Source: VYFG01 sp965203365 (lineage in GTDB: Bacteria; Pseudomonadota; Gammaproteobacteria; Arenicellales; Poriferihabitantaceae). From it: a DNA stretch of 64,000 nucleotides. The stretch covers positions 1,302,001-1,366,000 of the forward strand of contig OZ241878.1 in the NCBI GenBank assembly GCA_965203365.1. The letters run 5' to 3'. The notes below the pieces were generated by a model that saw only the letters and a list, made by a program, of their open reading frames with translations, had not been told where the DNA came from and searched no databases. This document shows, piece after piece, positions 31,632 through 41,779 of this stretch (the first letter of the stretch is position 1; each line of letters opens with the position of its first letter). Made by a program: the position numbers and the translations under genes.

Positions 31632-34229
31632 TCAGGGACGCGATTCGATCCACTGAAAGGAGGCATCAAACAATGAATCCACCGCCGCCACCTGGCTACC
31701 ACCCCCTTGCGCCAGTTCAGGCTTGCCGCCTCCTCTTCCCCCCACCATGGGGGCCAGGTGCGCCACCAGTTCATCCGCTGGGAATCGTGCCGCAATATCC
31801 TTGCTGCTTCCAGCAATGATGGTCACCTTGCCTTGGTTCACCCCGGCGACCATGACCAATCCACTTTGCAGCTTGTTCCGCCATCGGTCCACCATCAAAC
31901 GCATGGTTTTGATGTCGGCATCATCCTGTCGCACGACAGCCACCCGAGTGCCATTCATCTCGCGCATGGTATTCATCGAATGATCCGCGGTGGCCATTTT
32001 TTCCTGCAGCGCCCGCACCTGTCTTGCCTGGTCTTTTTGCTGCTGCAGCAAAACCTCCAATCGGGTCAATAGTTGGTCGGGCGACACCCGAAGGGTCTCC
32101 GCAGCAGCATCAAGCAGTGACAACTGATGGTTCGTCCACTGATCCGCCGCCGCGCCCGCGACCGCTTCTATCCGTCGAATACCAGCGGCGATTCCTGCCT
32201 CCGAAACGATCTTGAAAAACCCGATATCGCCGGTTCGCTGCACATGAGTGCCACCACACAACTCGAACGAAAACTCCCCCATCCGAATGGTCCGGACATC
32301 ATGATCATACTTCTCACCGAACAACGCTTCTGCCCCCGCCGCCTTGGCAGCGGTGAGTTCCATGATCTCCACCTCGACTTCCTGATTTCGACGAATCTGG
32401 GCATTGACCAAATCTTCCAGAGCACGCACCTGATCACCAGAAATCCTTTCGCCATGGGAAAAGTCAAATCGCAACCGGTCTACAGCCACCAGTGATCCCT
32501 TCTGTTCGACATGATCCCCCAGAACGGCTTTCAGCGCGGCGTGCAGGAGGTGGGTCGCGGAATGATGGTGGACACTACCCTGCCGGCGACTCGAGTCCAC
32601 ATTGGCCATCCCGCACATGCCCACCCGAATATCGCCTTCCTCCACGACACCCACATGCGCGATGATCCGGTTGGCCAAATAGCAGGTGTCCTTGACCACG
32701 AAACGGGAGTTCTCGAACCGGATTTCTCCCTGATCTCCGACCTGACCCCCACTTTCCGCATAGAACGGCGTTTCGTGAGTGATCAACATGCCCTTCTGAC
32801 CGACTCCCAGGGCGGCCACCTCTTTCTTTTCACACACCAACGCTGCCACTTCCACTGCTTGCGATAAGGTGCGATAGCCACGGAATCGTGTCGGCTCGAT
32901 TTTTTCCAACCGAACCTGTTTACTGACGATGAATCGACTGGCGGCCCGGGCCATTTCACGCTGCCGCTTCATGGCTTGGTCAAATCCAGACTGATCAATC
33001 ATCAGTCCACGTTCCCGGGCCACATCGGCGGTCAGGTCCAAAGGGAACCCATAGGTATCATAGAGTCGAAATGCCAATTCTCCATCGAGAGTGTTTCCCG
33101 GCATGGTTCCCATTTCCCGATCGAGTATTTTGAAGCCTTGGTCCAAGGTTTCATTGAATTTGTCATTTTCTGTATGCAGTACCTTTTCGATCCGACCTTG
33201 CTGATCCCTGAGATCCGGATAGGCATCCCCCATTTCCTGGACCAAAGGCGATACCAAGCGATGCAGGAAAGATGCCCGACTGCCCAATTGATATCCATGT
33301 CGCACCGCACGCCGGATGATGCGACGTAAAACATACCCCCGCCCCTCATTGGACGGTATGACTCCATCAAGCACCAAAAAAGCGGTGGATCGGATGTGAT
33401 CCGCCACCACGCGAAGCGATTTGTTTTCAGGGTCCCGAGTATTCAGCACATGACCCGCGGCCGTGATCAAATTCGCAAAAAGGTCTGTCTCATAATTGTT
33501 ATGTACCTTTTGCATGACAGCCGCCATCCGCTCCAATCCCATGCCAGTGTCCACAGCGGGTTGGGGCAATGGTGTCAAAGTGCCTTCCGCATCACGGTTG
33601 AACTGCATGAAAACCAGATTCCAGATTTCAATATAGCGGTCTCCATCTTCTTCCGGTGAGCCGGGTGGCCCACCGGCGATTGTAGGTCCATGATCGTAAA
33701 ATATTTCCGAGCAAGGACCGCAAGGACCGGTATCGCCCATCTGCCAGAAATTGTCCCTGGCACCAATGCGAACAATGCGGCTGGATGGTATCCCGATGCG
33801 ATTGGCCCATAAATCCTCCGCCTCGTCATCTTCCTCAAACACGGTCACCCAGAGCTTTTCCGGAGACAGGCCGAAATCCTGGGTCAGTAGCTCCCATGCA
33901 TAGTCAATGGCGAGTGGCTTGAAATAGTCGCCGAAACTGAAATTGCCCAGCATCTCGAAAAACGTGTGATGCCTCGCGGTATACCCGACATTCTCAAGGT
34001 CATTGTGCTTGCCACCCGCTCGAACACATCGTTGTGACGTCACTGCACGGACATAGTCTCGCTTCTCATCGCCAAGAAAGACATCCTTGAACTGCACCAT
34101 GCCCGCATTGGTGAACAGCAATGTGGGATCATTCCCCGGCACCAACGAACTGCTCGGCACGATCTGGTGACCCCGGTGCCTGAAATAGTCAAGAAACCGA
34201 CTTCTGATCTCGGAGGTTTTCATCATCAA
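31632..34229 (-). CDS. alaS: Alanine--tRNA ligase
   Basis: The product has 865 residues, near the family norm of about 870. Class II catalytic core: TSEIRSRFLDYFRHRGH, then FTNAGMVQFKDVFLG, HHTFFEMLGNFSFGDYFK and VDTGMGLERMAAV. The editing domain metal site is present (HHHSATHLLHAALK and CGGTHVQRTGDIGFFKIV). The C-terminal oligomerisation domain ends in GGRGGGKPELAQGG. Start ATG at 34229 (MMMKTSEIR), with three consecutive methionines, so the exact start is uncertain by two codons. Upstream are recX and recA in the same direction, the classical order. Confidence 0.97.
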   Translation of the reverse strand: MMMKTSEIRSRFLDYFRHRGHQIVPSSSLVPGNDPTLLFTNAGMVQFKDVFLGDEKRDYVRAVTSQRCVRAGGKHNDLENVGYTARHHTFFEMLGNFSFGDYFKPLAIDYAWELLTQDFGLSPEKLWVTVFEEDDEAEDLWANRIGIPSSRIVRIGARDNFWQMGDTGPCGPCSEIFYDHGPTIAGGPPGSPEEDGDRYIEIWNLVFMQFNRDAEGTLTPLPQPAVDTGMGLERMAAVMQKVHNNYETDLFANLITAAGHVLNTRDPENKSLRVVADHIRSTAFLVLDGVIPSNEGRGYVLRRIIRRAVRHGYQLGSRASFLHRLVSPLVQEMGDAYPDLRDQQGRIEKVLHTENDKFNETLDQGFKILDREMGTMPGNTLDGELAFRLYDTYGFPLDLTADVARERGLMIDQSGFDQAMKRQREMARAASRFIVSKQVRLEKIEPTRFRGYRTLSQAVEVAALVCEKKEVAALGVGQKGMLITHETPFYAESGGQVGDQGEIRFENSRFVVKDTCYLANRIIAHVGVVEEGDIRVGMCGMANVDSSRRQGSVHHHSATHLLHAALKAVLGDHVEQKGSLVAVDRLRFDFSHGERISGDQVRALEDLVNAQIRRNQEVEVEIMELTAAKAAGAEALFGEKYDHDVRTIRMGEFSFELCGGTHVQRTGDIGFFKIVSEAGIAAGIRRIEAVAGAAADQWTNHQLSLLDAAAETLRVSPDQLLTRLEVLLQQQKDQARQVRALQEKMATADHSMNTMREMNGTRVAVVRQDDADIKTMRLMVDRWRNKLQSGLVMVAGVNQGKVTIIAGSSKDIAARFPADELVAHLAPMVGGRGGGKPELAQGGGSQVAAVDSLFDASFQWIESRP

Positions 34230-34300
34230 GGTGACATCATCTGCTTTCGAGGTGCGATCATAACCAACAATCGCTCGAAAATGGATTCAATGCCAACATT

Positions 34301-34771
34301 TCAGGGACCCGCATAAGTACCGATTTGCTCGGTGGTAAATCCCCTTTGCTGAAGAAATCTGGCCTGCTTTGCCCAGACCTCAAAACTGTCTGGTACCGCA
34401 TCACCAAACTTTTTTCGGCGCACATCAGCCGCCAAGTCAAGCCAAAGATCCTGATAGTCAGTCATCACGGATTGAACAATGTCTTCCCGGAGCCGATGAC
34501 TGCGCAAGGCCTGCTCCAGAATCCTCGGTCCCTTTCCAGACAGAACACGGGACCGTCCCAGTGCCCTAGCAAATCGAAGGTCAGACAAGGAACCTTCCGC
34601 AGTCAGTGCCGACAACACATCCGTCAGATGTCCATGACTGTCGTACCGAGTGAGTTTCTGGCGGAGCTCATGAGTGCTATGTTCCCGGCGAGCCAGCAAT
34701 CGATAGGCACGGTCCTTCAATTGCTGGTGGACCTCATGGTCGACGGAATTCAGGTGGGTCAAATCGTTCAT
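34301..34771 (-). CDS. recX: Regulatory protein RecX
   Basis: The product has 156 residues, helical, with the three-helix repeats of RecX: LKDRAYRLLARREHSTHELRQK, then LSDLRFARALGRSRVLSGKG, then FEVWAKQARFLQQRGFTTEQI. RecX binds RecA filaments and limits their activity. It lies 67 bases downstream of recA in the same orientation, so it is probably made by read-through. Confidence 0.93.
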   Translation of the reverse strand: MNDLTHLNSVDHEVHQQLKDRAYRLLARREHSTHELRQKLTRYDSHGHLTDVLSALTAEGSLSDLRFARALGRSRVLSGKGPRILEQALRSHRLREDIVQSVMTDYQDLWLDLAADVRRKKFGDAVPDSFEVWAKQARFLQQRGFTTEQIGTYAGP

Positions 34772-34838
34772 CCGCCGCGACCGCCTCCCGAGTCAATGCC
34801 TTCCGAGTGACTTGAAAAATATCCATTCGGAACGATCC

Positions 34839-35915
34839 CTATCCGGTTTCCCGTGCGGTGCCTGCAGTCACCGGAGAGTTTCCGTCTTTGATCGGAACGA
34901 CTCCCTTGACCCCGGATTGCCGCACATCCTTCTTCTCCCGAATGATTTTTTCGATTTCATCCGAAATCTCCGGATTTTCCTTGAGAAATGTCCGAACATT
35001 GTCTCGGCCTTGGCCGATCCGATCACCATTGTAACTATACCAAGCACCTGATTTCTCAATAATATCTGCCGCCACACCGAGATCAATCAGTTCCCCTTGC
35101 TTGGAAATCCCCTCATTGTAAAAGATGTCGAATTCGGTCTGTTTGAAGGGCGGAGCGACCTTGTTCTTGATGACCTTGACACGAGTCTGATTGCCAATGA
35201 CCTCATCGCCTTTTTTAATCGCACCGATTCTCCGAATGTCGAGACGCACCGAGGAATAGAACTTCAGCGCATTGCCACCGGTAGTGGTTTCGGGATTGCC
35301 AAACATAACCCCGATTTTCATCCGGATCTGATTGATGAAAATCACCATGGTATTGGACTTTTTGATGTTCGCCGTGAGCTTGCGCAAGGCCTGCGACATC
35401 AGTCGCGCCTGCAACCCCACATGGGAATCGCCCATCTCTCCTTCAATTTCGGCCTTGGGAGTCAAGGCAGCGACGGAGTCCACAATGATGACATCCACTG
35501 AAGCGGAGCGAACCAGCATGTCGGCAATTTCCAGGGCCTGTTCACCCGTATCTGGTTGGGAGACCAACAATTCATCGATATCGACGCCCAGTCGCTCCGC
35601 ATAGGCCGGATCAAGGGCATGTTCGGCATCAATGAACGCAGCAGTCCCACCTTGCTTTTGCGCCTGAGCGACGACGGACAACGTGAGGGTGGTTTTGCCG
35701 GAGGATTCTGGACCATAAATCTCAATGACTCGCCCGCGGGGCAGGCCACCGATTCCCAGGGCAATGTCCAGTCCCAGCGAACCGGTGGAATAGCTCTGAA
35801 TATCCTGGGCAATGGTCGCACCGCCCAGACGCATCACAGCGCCCTTGCCGAATTGACGATCAATCTGGCCCAGCGCTGCATCCAGCGCTTTACGCTTGTT
35901 AGGATCCATATTCAT
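34839..35915 (-). CDS. recA: Recombinase RecA
   Basis: The product has 358 residues. All expected elements are visible: DPNKRKALDAALGQIDRQFG, Walker A GPESSGKTT, VIIVDSVAAL (Walker B), FINQIRMKIGVMFGNPETTTG (loop 2) and the C-terminal tail, which here ends in KGVVPIKDGNSPVTAGTARE and carries few of the acidic residues usual in E. coli RecA. It forms filaments on single-stranded DNA, promotes strand exchange and triggers LexA self-cleavage. Start at 35915 (MNMDP), with a second ATG two codons on. A perfect palindrome lies 69-86 bases upstream. Confidence 0.98.
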   Translation of the reverse strand: MNMDPNKRKALDAALGQIDRQFGKGAVMRLGGATIAQDIQSYSTGSLGLDIALGIGGLPRGRVIEIYGPESSGKTTLTLSVVAQAQKQGGTAAFIDAEHALDPAYAERLGVDIDELLVSQPDTGEQALEIADMLVRSASVDVIIVDSVAALTPKAEIEGEMGDSHVGLQARLMSQALRKLTANIKKSNTMVIFINQIRMKIGVMFGNPETTTGGNALKFYSSVRLDIRRIGAIKKGDEVIGNQTRVKVIKNKVAPPFKQTEFDIFYNEGISKQGELIDLGVAADIIEKSGAWYSYNGDRIGQGRDNVRTFLKENPEISDEIEKIIREKKDVRQSGVKGVVPIKDGNSPVTAGTARETG

Positions 35916-35983
35916 TTATCGTTTCTCTTTGAACAGGTAAAAATTGGTCGGAATGAAAGGAACATCACGAGTGTGGGCTTTTT

Positions 35984-36001
35984 GTTCTCTATTTTGAGAA
36001 C
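35984..36001. promoter_or_regulatory. Palindromic operator candidate upstream of recA
   Basis: GTTCTC-tatttt-GAGAAC is a perfect 6+6 inverted repeat in the recA upstream region. RecA genes are normally under LexA, but this does not match the E. coli-type CTGT-N8-ACAG box. It may be the SOS operator of a divergent LexA in this organism. Confidence 0.5.
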
Positions 36002-36073
36002 ATACCAGATAAGCCCATGGCAATGCAACCGATGCAAGCGGTTTTTTTGCAATTTCCCGGCATGACAATCCAG

Positions 36074-36565
36074 TCACAACTCGCGAGGCCGGACAATGCG
36101 TTCAAGAACCGGCGAACCGGACCTTGAAAAATCCAGCACGCCAACCGTGGCGGTCGGCATCAATTTGCCATCGGGCGGTATGCGCACATCGGGACAATAG
36201 CCAAGCAACACCATTTCCAGACCGGGATTGTGTCCCACAATCAACAGCGTTCCGTGGTCAGGCAAAAACCGTTCGACCATAGATGAGATCTGGTGCTCAC
36301 TGGCGTGATACAACTCATCCAGAAAATAGGGAGCCGCAATATCTGCATGAAAGCCGGTCATGACTCCCGCCAAGGTCTGACGCGTCCGACAGGCGGTGGA
36401 GCAGCAAGTCACGTCTGGAACCAGGTCATGCAATTGCAGCCATCTTCCGACCCGTGGAGCATCCTGACGACCGCGGTGATTCAACGGACGATCAAAGTCT
36501 GTTGCCGCCCCACTGTTCCAGTCGGACTTGGCATGTCGCAGAAGAATTAATCGACGTATCCCCAT
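36074..36565 (-). CDS. Histidine phosphatase family protein (SixA-like)
   Basis: 163 residues from the ATG at 36565, chosen because the family starts directly with the phosphatase motif (MGIRRLILLRHAKSDW). An ATG at 36598 is also possible, while the longer frame overlaps the divergent methyltransferase gene. RHAKSDW carries the catalytic histidine; CRTRQTL and LIVGHNPGLE complete the active site. SixA-type enzymes remove phosphate from histidine phosphotransfer proteins. The neighbours give no clue to its partner. Confidence 0.88.
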   Translation of the reverse strand: MGIRRLILLRHAKSDWNSGAATDFDRPLNHRGRQDAPRVGRWLQLHDLVPDVTCCSTACRTRQTLAGVMTGFHADIAAPYFLDELYHASEHQISSMVERFLPDHGTLLIVGHNPGLEMVLLGYCPDVRIPPDGKLMPTATVGVLDFSRSGSPVLERIVRPREL

Positions 36566-36621
36566 CAGCAAAGTCTCATCAGTAGAATAGGCCTTCATTG
36601 TAACCGCCGGATACAAACCTG

Positions 36622-37443
36622 ATGGGAAAAAAAGATGATGCTCCACATGGCTCCCTCGCCCAGGCTGCTGATAAGTATGCCTGCTACGAAGAGGCCGTTC
36701 AGTGTGTCGAATCAGAGATTGACTTTGTGGATGACACATACCGGTCCATTCGGGGAAAGCGGGCCCAGTCCCTGCGTGAGGATTTCTGTGGTACCGCCAA
36801 CACGAGCTGTGAATGGATCCGTCGCCGGAAATCCAACATCGCCTTCGGCCTCGACCTGGATCAGGAAGTCCTGGATTGGGGGCTGCAACACAATGTAGAC
36901 CGCCTTAGCCATAAAGAGCGTACGCGTATCCGCCTATTCAACCAGGATGTGCTCCAGACGGACTGTGAAGCAGTGGACGTGATTTTGGCGATGAACTTCA
37001 GTTATCAGTTGTTCAAAACCCGTAACCGATTACGGCATTATTTTTCCCAAGCTCATAACGGTCTCAAGGAAGATGGCCTCCTGATCATTGATGCCTATGG
37101 TGGTTACGATTCTTACAAGGTGGTCAAGGAAAAAACGAAATACAAAAATTTCACCTATTATTGGGATCAGGCAAAATACAATCCCATCACGGGTCACATG
37201 CTCTGCCATATTCACTTTCGCTTCAAGGATCGTTCCTGGATCCGAAAGGCGTTCACTTATGACTGGCGCCTGTGGACGGTACCTGAATTGCGGGAGATTC
37301 TGAATGAGGCCGGTTTCAGGAAGGTGCAGGTGTACTGGGAAGGCACCGATGAAGCAACCGGTGAAGGCAACGGGGAATTCCTACCGACCGACATCGGAGA
37401 AGACGACCCAAGTTGGATCGTCTACATCGTCAGCGAAAAATAA
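36622..37443 (+). CDS. Class I SAM-dependent methyltransferase
   Basis: The product has 273 residues. SLREDFCGTANTSCEWIRR followed by FGLDLDQEVLDWG forms the SAM-binding fold (a variant glycine loop, acidic residue after strand 2). Next come VDVILAMNFSYQLFKTR (motif around strand 4) and LLIIDAYGGYDSY. The C-terminus contains RLWTVPELREILNEAGFRKVQVYWEG, common in small-molecule methyltransferases. The substrate is unknown. It is divergent from the SixA-like gene and convergent with the dimethylglycine dehydrogenase-like gene; a short inverted repeat (TGGAC-atca-GTCCA) follows its stop at 37449-37462. Confidence 0.88.
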   Translation: MGKKDDAPHGSLAQAADKYACYEEAVQCVESEIDFVDDTYRSIRGKRAQSLREDFCGTANTSCEWIRRRKSNIAFGLDLDQEVLDWGLQHNVDRLSHKERTRIRLFNQDVLQTDCEAVDVILAMNFSYQLFKTRNRLRHYFSQAHNGLKEDGLLIIDAYGGYDSYKVVKEKTKYKNFTYYWDQAKYNPITGHMLCHIHFRFKDRSWIRKAFTYDWRLWTVPELREILNEAGFRKVQVYWEGTDEATGEGNGEFLPTDIGEDDPSWIVYIVSEK

Positions 37444-37613
37444 CCCTCTGGACATCAGTCCACCGATAGTGGAAAAAATGAAAATGACTGGTGGCGGTAT
37501 GGATTGCATGGCGGCGGGAGGGACCGTGTCCCGGATCATGCGTGAATGATGGTGTGCGAGTCGGAATTTGCGTGATGTAACATTGTGCTGGAATCGGATG
37601 GTGATGGAATGGT

Positions 37614-40064
37614 TCAGCTTCGGGGGCGCCGCGACGCCGGATCCCACACTGGACCATCCAGCACGGTCACTCCGCGAATCTCGCCCAGCAGCTGAACCTG
37701 AAAGCGGGCGCCAGGCTCGGCATATCCTCGCTGGACATATCCGAAACCAAGACTCTTTTCAGTCGTATGACCATACCCCCCGGAAGTGGTCACCCCAATC
37801 ACAGAGTCTCCATCAAGCAGTGGCTCTCCCCCGGCTACATCGTTGTCACCCGTTTCGACTTCAAAATACACGATACCGATTTCAGGTCCTTGCCTTCGAA
37901 TCTCCAGCACGGCATCACGTCCAACAAATCGGCCCTTGTCCTCACGAAAGAATCGGTCCAAACCGGCTTCAATAGGACTGATCTCATTGGTCAGTTCCGC
38001 GCCCCAACCCTTGTAGGCCTTTTCGATACGAAGCGAGTTCAGGGCATAGGTACCGAAATTTGCCATGCCGAACTCCCTGCCAGCTTCCCATATTGCCTCG
38101 TACACGGCCAGCAAACGATCCATGGGGCAATGGAGCTCCCATCCGAGTTCCCCTGTGTAATTCACCCGCAGGGCATCAACGGCGACATCCGCGACATGGA
38201 TTCGGCGACCCGTCAGCCAAGGAAAGGCCCGGTTGGAAAGATCCGCCGGGGTCAATTTCTCGAGCACCCGTCGGGCCTGCGGTCCGGCAAGGACCAGAAC
38301 CCCTCGGGCATCGGTGATATTGCTGACTTGGATCTCTTGATCAGGCCGTATGCCCTGTCGAAGAATGGACCAATCGCGTTCCTCGCAGTTGGCCCCCGAC
38401 AGGACATAATAGCCATCTTCTACCAATCGACAGACCGTCGACTCGCCATTTAGCCGACCTACGGGGGACAGGTAATGAGTCAACACGAGCCCCCCCACCT
38501 TACGCGGCATGCGATTGGCGCTGATGCGGTCCAGCATGGCTCCGGCATCTTGGCCAGTCACCTCGAACTTGGCAAAGCTGGACAACTCAAGCAACCCCAC
38601 TCGTTCCCGAACCGCCTGGCATTCTCTCGCCACCACATCAAACACATTGTTATGCCGAAAACCCAGTTCCTCTTCCCGCTCGTCAAGTGAAAACCACTTG
38701 GGTCGCTCCCAACCATTGACTTCACCAAAGACACAACCCTGCAAGGCCAGTCGATCATAAATCGGGGTGGTGCGCGACTTGCGTCCGGCAGGGCGCTCCT
38801 CTCCTGGCAGATGCAGCTTGTACATGTGCTCATAGTCTTCATGGGACTTCGCCTTGGTGTAGGTTCCGGGAGCGAAATCACTAAACCGACGCGGATCGAC
38901 CCCTGCCATGTTGATTTCGGCATCCCCGTGGATCATCCATTGGGTCAGGTACTTGCCGGCGCCGGCGCCGGCCGCAATCCCGATCGATGCGCCATTGCAG
39001 TGCCAGAAGTTCCTGATTCCGGCAGCTGGGCCCAAAAACGGATTGCTGTCCGGCGTATGCGGGATGGCACCACAAACCACCCGCTTGATGCCGAGTTCTT
39101 TCCACAAGGGAACCCGATGCATCACTCTTTCGACATACGGCATGATGCAATCAAAATCCGGATCAAACAACTCATGCTGAGAATCCCATTCCGGCCAGCC
39201 TCCACGATGTGTCCAGCACTCTTGGGAATTCTCCATTTCATAAATCCCGATGAGGGCCGACTTTTGCTCCTGCCGATAATACGACGAGGGATAGGGATCA
39301 CGGATCACTGGCATTTCGATATCGCTTTCCAGAAATCCCGGTACGGTATCCGTGACGAGATAGGTGTGTTTCATATTGATCATGGGAATATCGGTTCCCA
39401 CCATCTGGGCCACTTGCCGGGCATAGCAACCCGCCGCATTCACCACATGTTCGGCCATGACGGCCCCTTGCTCCGTGACCACTTCCCATTCCCCTGACAC
39501 CCTAGCATGAATACTCAAGACTCGATTGTGAGTCACAATCTGAGCCCCAAGCTGACGCGCTCCCTTTGCCATCGCCTGGCAGGCCCCCGCCGGATCCACA
39601 TGACCGTCATTCAAGGTCCAGGCCCCCGCCAGCACCCCATCAATATTGGCATCTGGCACCAGTTGCCTGATCTTCGGAGGATCGATGATTTCGCAATCAA
39701 AGCCAATGAGCCTGCCCACGGCCGCCACCCGATGAAACCAGTCCACCTCGGCCGGTTTCAGGGCATAACGGATACCGCCACAACCATGCCAACTGACGTA
39801 TTGTCCGGTTAGTGCCTCCAGTTGCGGGTAGAGCTTGACGCCATGGTCATGGATCTTCGCCATATTGTAATCAGCGATAAAACTCGGGCATTGACCGGCA
39901 GCATGCCAAGTGGACCCGGACGTCAACTCCCCCTTTTCGATGAGCAGGCTATCCGTCCAGCCCTCCTGTGCCAAATGATAAAGAAGGCTCGACCCCATCA
40001 TCCCGCCACCAACGATCACGACGCGGGCCTGGGACGGCAATTTGTTTTCCTGGTGTTCGGTCAT
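37614..40064 (-). CDS. Dimethylglycine/sarcosine dehydrogenase-like FAD-GcvT fusion
   Basis: 816 residues from the ATG at 40064, chosen because it begins just before the dinucleotide fold (VVIVGGGMMGSSLLYHLAQ) and after the stop of the upstream gene. The N-terminal DAO-type FAD domain has LTSGSTWHAAGQ with the histidine that covalently holds FAD in dimethylglycine dehydrogenase. From about residue 430, a linker domain leads into a folate-binding GcvT-like domain (AGAMLDRISANRMPRKVGG, then YTGELGWELHCPM and a C-terminal barrel GGYGHTTEKSLGFGYV). The enzyme would demethylate an N-methyl amino acid, handing formaldehyde to tetrahydrofolate. It is directly downstream of an MttB-like gene, probably in one transcript. 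Confidence 0.9.
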   Translation of the reverse strand: MTEHQENKLPSQARVVIVGGGMMGSSLLYHLAQEGWTDSLLIEKGELTSGSTWHAAGQCPSFIADYNMAKIHDHGVKLYPQLEALTGQYVSWHGCGGIRYALKPAEVDWFHRVAAVGRLIGFDCEIIDPPKIRQLVPDANIDGVLAGAWTLNDGHVDPAGACQAMAKGARQLGAQIVTHNRVLSIHARVSGEWEVVTEQGAVMAEHVVNAAGCYARQVAQMVGTDIPMINMKHTYLVTDTVPGFLESDIEMPVIRDPYPSSYYRQEQKSALIGIYEMENSQECWTHRGGWPEWDSQHELFDPDFDCIMPYVERVMHRVPLWKELGIKRVVCGAIPHTPDSNPFLGPAAGIRNFWHCNGASIGIAAGAGAGKYLTQWMIHGDAEINMAGVDPRRFSDFAPGTYTKAKSHEDYEHMYKLHLPGEERPAGRKSRTTPIYDRLALQGCVFGEVNGWERPKWFSLDEREEELGFRHNNVFDVVARECQAVRERVGLLELSSFAKFEVTGQDAGAMLDRISANRMPRKVGGLVLTHYLSPVGRLNGESTVCRLVEDGYYVLSGANCEERDWSILRQGIRPDQEIQVSNITDARGVLVLAGPQARRVLEKLTPADLSNRAFPWLTGRRIHVADVAVDALRVNYTGELGWELHCPMDRLLAVYEAIWEAGREFGMANFGTYALNSLRIEKAYKGWGAELTNEISPIEAGLDRFFREDKGRFVGRDAVLEIRRQGPEIGIVYFEVETGDNDVAGGEPLLDGDSVIGVTTSGGYGHTTEKSLGFGYVQRGYAEPGARFQVQLLGEIRGVTVLDGPVWDPASRRPRS

Positions 40065-40080
40065 CTGAAGCCACTGTGTT

Positions 40081-41652
40081 TCATCGGGTTGTTTGCATTT
40101 GGTCCCTTGGAATGCGGATGTCAAACTGCCTCCGTATTTTTTCATCTACGCCTGGAGAGATGTGAGAGGGAAAATGGGAGGCGAGAATTTCCTGGGTTCG
40201 CCGACGCGCCTTCAGTTCAATCGGCTCGGCCCCCAGATTCACCCATTCGGCTGGCGGAAGACGGTCTCCAATATCCGGATAGACATAGTCCCGCTGCATC
40301 CGGGATAACGTGGCCTGATGACCCAGAAAGTGCTCAGGGCCATTCAGACAGACATCCCGGATGGTTTCCAAGGCCATATTGTCATCGTTGATTTCCACCC
40401 CTCTGATGGTCCGGTTGATGGCGCCCATCATATCATTATCGATGGTGCAACCTTCGAAACTGAACCCGAGCAGACTGGCCTGCATGCCGGCCGATTCATA
40501 AATCATATTGGCGCCACTGTGACCCGCCAGGGCCAGTGTATAGGCCTTCTCGTAGCCAGACTGAGCATCGGGCAGCTTGGAGTCCGCCATGCCGGCCGCG
40601 ATACCAGTGGGCAGATCATAGTACCGCCCCATCTGGCCACAAGCAGCCATTAGCACGGCCTGTTCGCCGCTTCCACCGCTCATGGCACCTGTCCGTAGAT
40701 CCGATACAAAAGGCCATGGACCGCATATACAGGGGTGCTGGGGGACGAGGGCATTGGCATAGACCAGAGCCCCCAATACTTCAGCCCATTCCTGAACGAC
40801 GGAACCGGCTAAAGAAGCCGGACTGGTCGCCCCGGCCTGACCAGCGGCCAACAGCAGCACCGGCATGCCGCCCCGGATGCAAACCTCCATCACGCGACAG
40901 GCATCTTCCGCGAATCGCAGGGGCGGCACCACGAAACAACAGGACAGACTCGCAAACGGCCGGGCGCGCCACCGGTCTTCTCCACCCGCTACTTCATGCA
41001 ACAGGCGCAGTCCTTCCTCGGCATGACTCGGATCCACATAGCTCAGACCGCAATGCTTGGTGGTCCCCGCAACCGACACATAGGTGGTATTGAGGTCCAT
41101 GACCCGGGGCTCTTCAATATCCCGGGCGACCATACAGCGCTGAAAAAAATGCAGGTGCTCCAGGCGGTCCACCACTCGGGCTGCATCATAAAGATCCTGC
41201 AGGGTGGATTCCCGATATCGACTTTTTCCCGGATAGCTCGGATGACGCTTCCAGTCATCCACGACATGGACTGCCGCACCCGCGGTACCGAAATATACCT
41301 GGCTGCCAGACAGCCAAATGTCTCGGGACGGATCCTGTCCATAGAGGGTGATGTCGCGGGCGGCATGGGCAATGGTATCTTCCACCAGTGCCCGCGGAAA
41401 CCGGAGTCTCCCATCGCGGTAAATCCCCCCGGCCGACGTAACCGTCTCGATGCAACTGGGAATACTTCTAGAAAAGCCCACTTCTTCCAGCAAGTCCAAA
41501 ATGGTCTGGTGAATCCGGTCCATTTCCTCGGATTCAAGTGGCCGGTATCGTCCTCCACTCAATCCGGGCCAGACCGGTTTTTCTGACTCCGACAGCGGCG
41601 CGGACCGCAATGCCTTGCGCGCCTCTCTGCCACCTGCTCTGCGACTCGCCAT
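40081..41652 (-). CDS. Trimethylamine methyltransferase (MttB)-family protein
   Basis: The product has 523 residues with no in-frame TAG, so it is a non-pyrrolysine MttB homologue. Such proteins (MtgB type) demethylate glycine betaine or related quaternary amines via a corrinoid protein. The N-terminal basic region (about 40 residues) is followed by the TIM-barrel: RIHQTILDLLEEVGFS, YFGTAGAAVHVVDDW, KHCGLSYVDPSHAEEGL, MSGGSGEQAVLMAACG and GFSFEGCTIDNDMMGAI. No corrinoid protein gene is visible. It ends 16 bases before the FAD-GcvT gene, consistent with a joint role in betaine/dimethylglycine breakdown. The exact substrate is not decided by the sequence. Confidence 0.88.
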   Translation of the reverse strand: MASRRAGGREARKALRSAPLSESEKPVWPGLSGGRYRPLESEEMDRIHQTILDLLEEVGFSRSIPSCIETVTSAGGIYRDGRLRFPRALVEDTIAHAARDITLYGQDPSRDIWLSGSQVYFGTAGAAVHVVDDWKRHPSYPGKSRYRESTLQDLYDAARVVDRLEHLHFFQRCMVARDIEEPRVMDLNTTYVSVAGTTKHCGLSYVDPSHAEEGLRLLHEVAGGEDRWRARPFASLSCCFVVPPLRFAEDACRVMEVCIRGGMPVLLLAAGQAGATSPASLAGSVVQEWAEVLGALVYANALVPQHPCICGPWPFVSDLRTGAMSGGSGEQAVLMAACGQMGRYYDLPTGIAAGMADSKLPDAQSGYEKAYTLALAGHSGANMIYESAGMQASLLGFSFEGCTIDNDMMGAINRTIRGVEINDDNMALETIRDVCLNGPEHFLGHQATLSRMQRDYVYPDIGDRLPPAEWVNLGAEPIELKARRRTQEILASHFPSHISPGVDEKIRRQFDIRIPRDQMQTTR

Positions 41653-41779
41653 GACGATTAGATTGATGTAGGGAACAAATATCTTGCGAAGTTTTCGTCA
41701 GTCAAAACGCTTTGACTCATGCTCATCATGACGACATTATGGTCCAGGACGAATCGACCAACAAGACCGGCCAGCCAAA

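Noticed and set aside
40081..41652. Pyrrolysine-containing MttB
   Set aside because: The 523-codon frame has no in-frame TAG, so it is a standard non-Pyl homologue.
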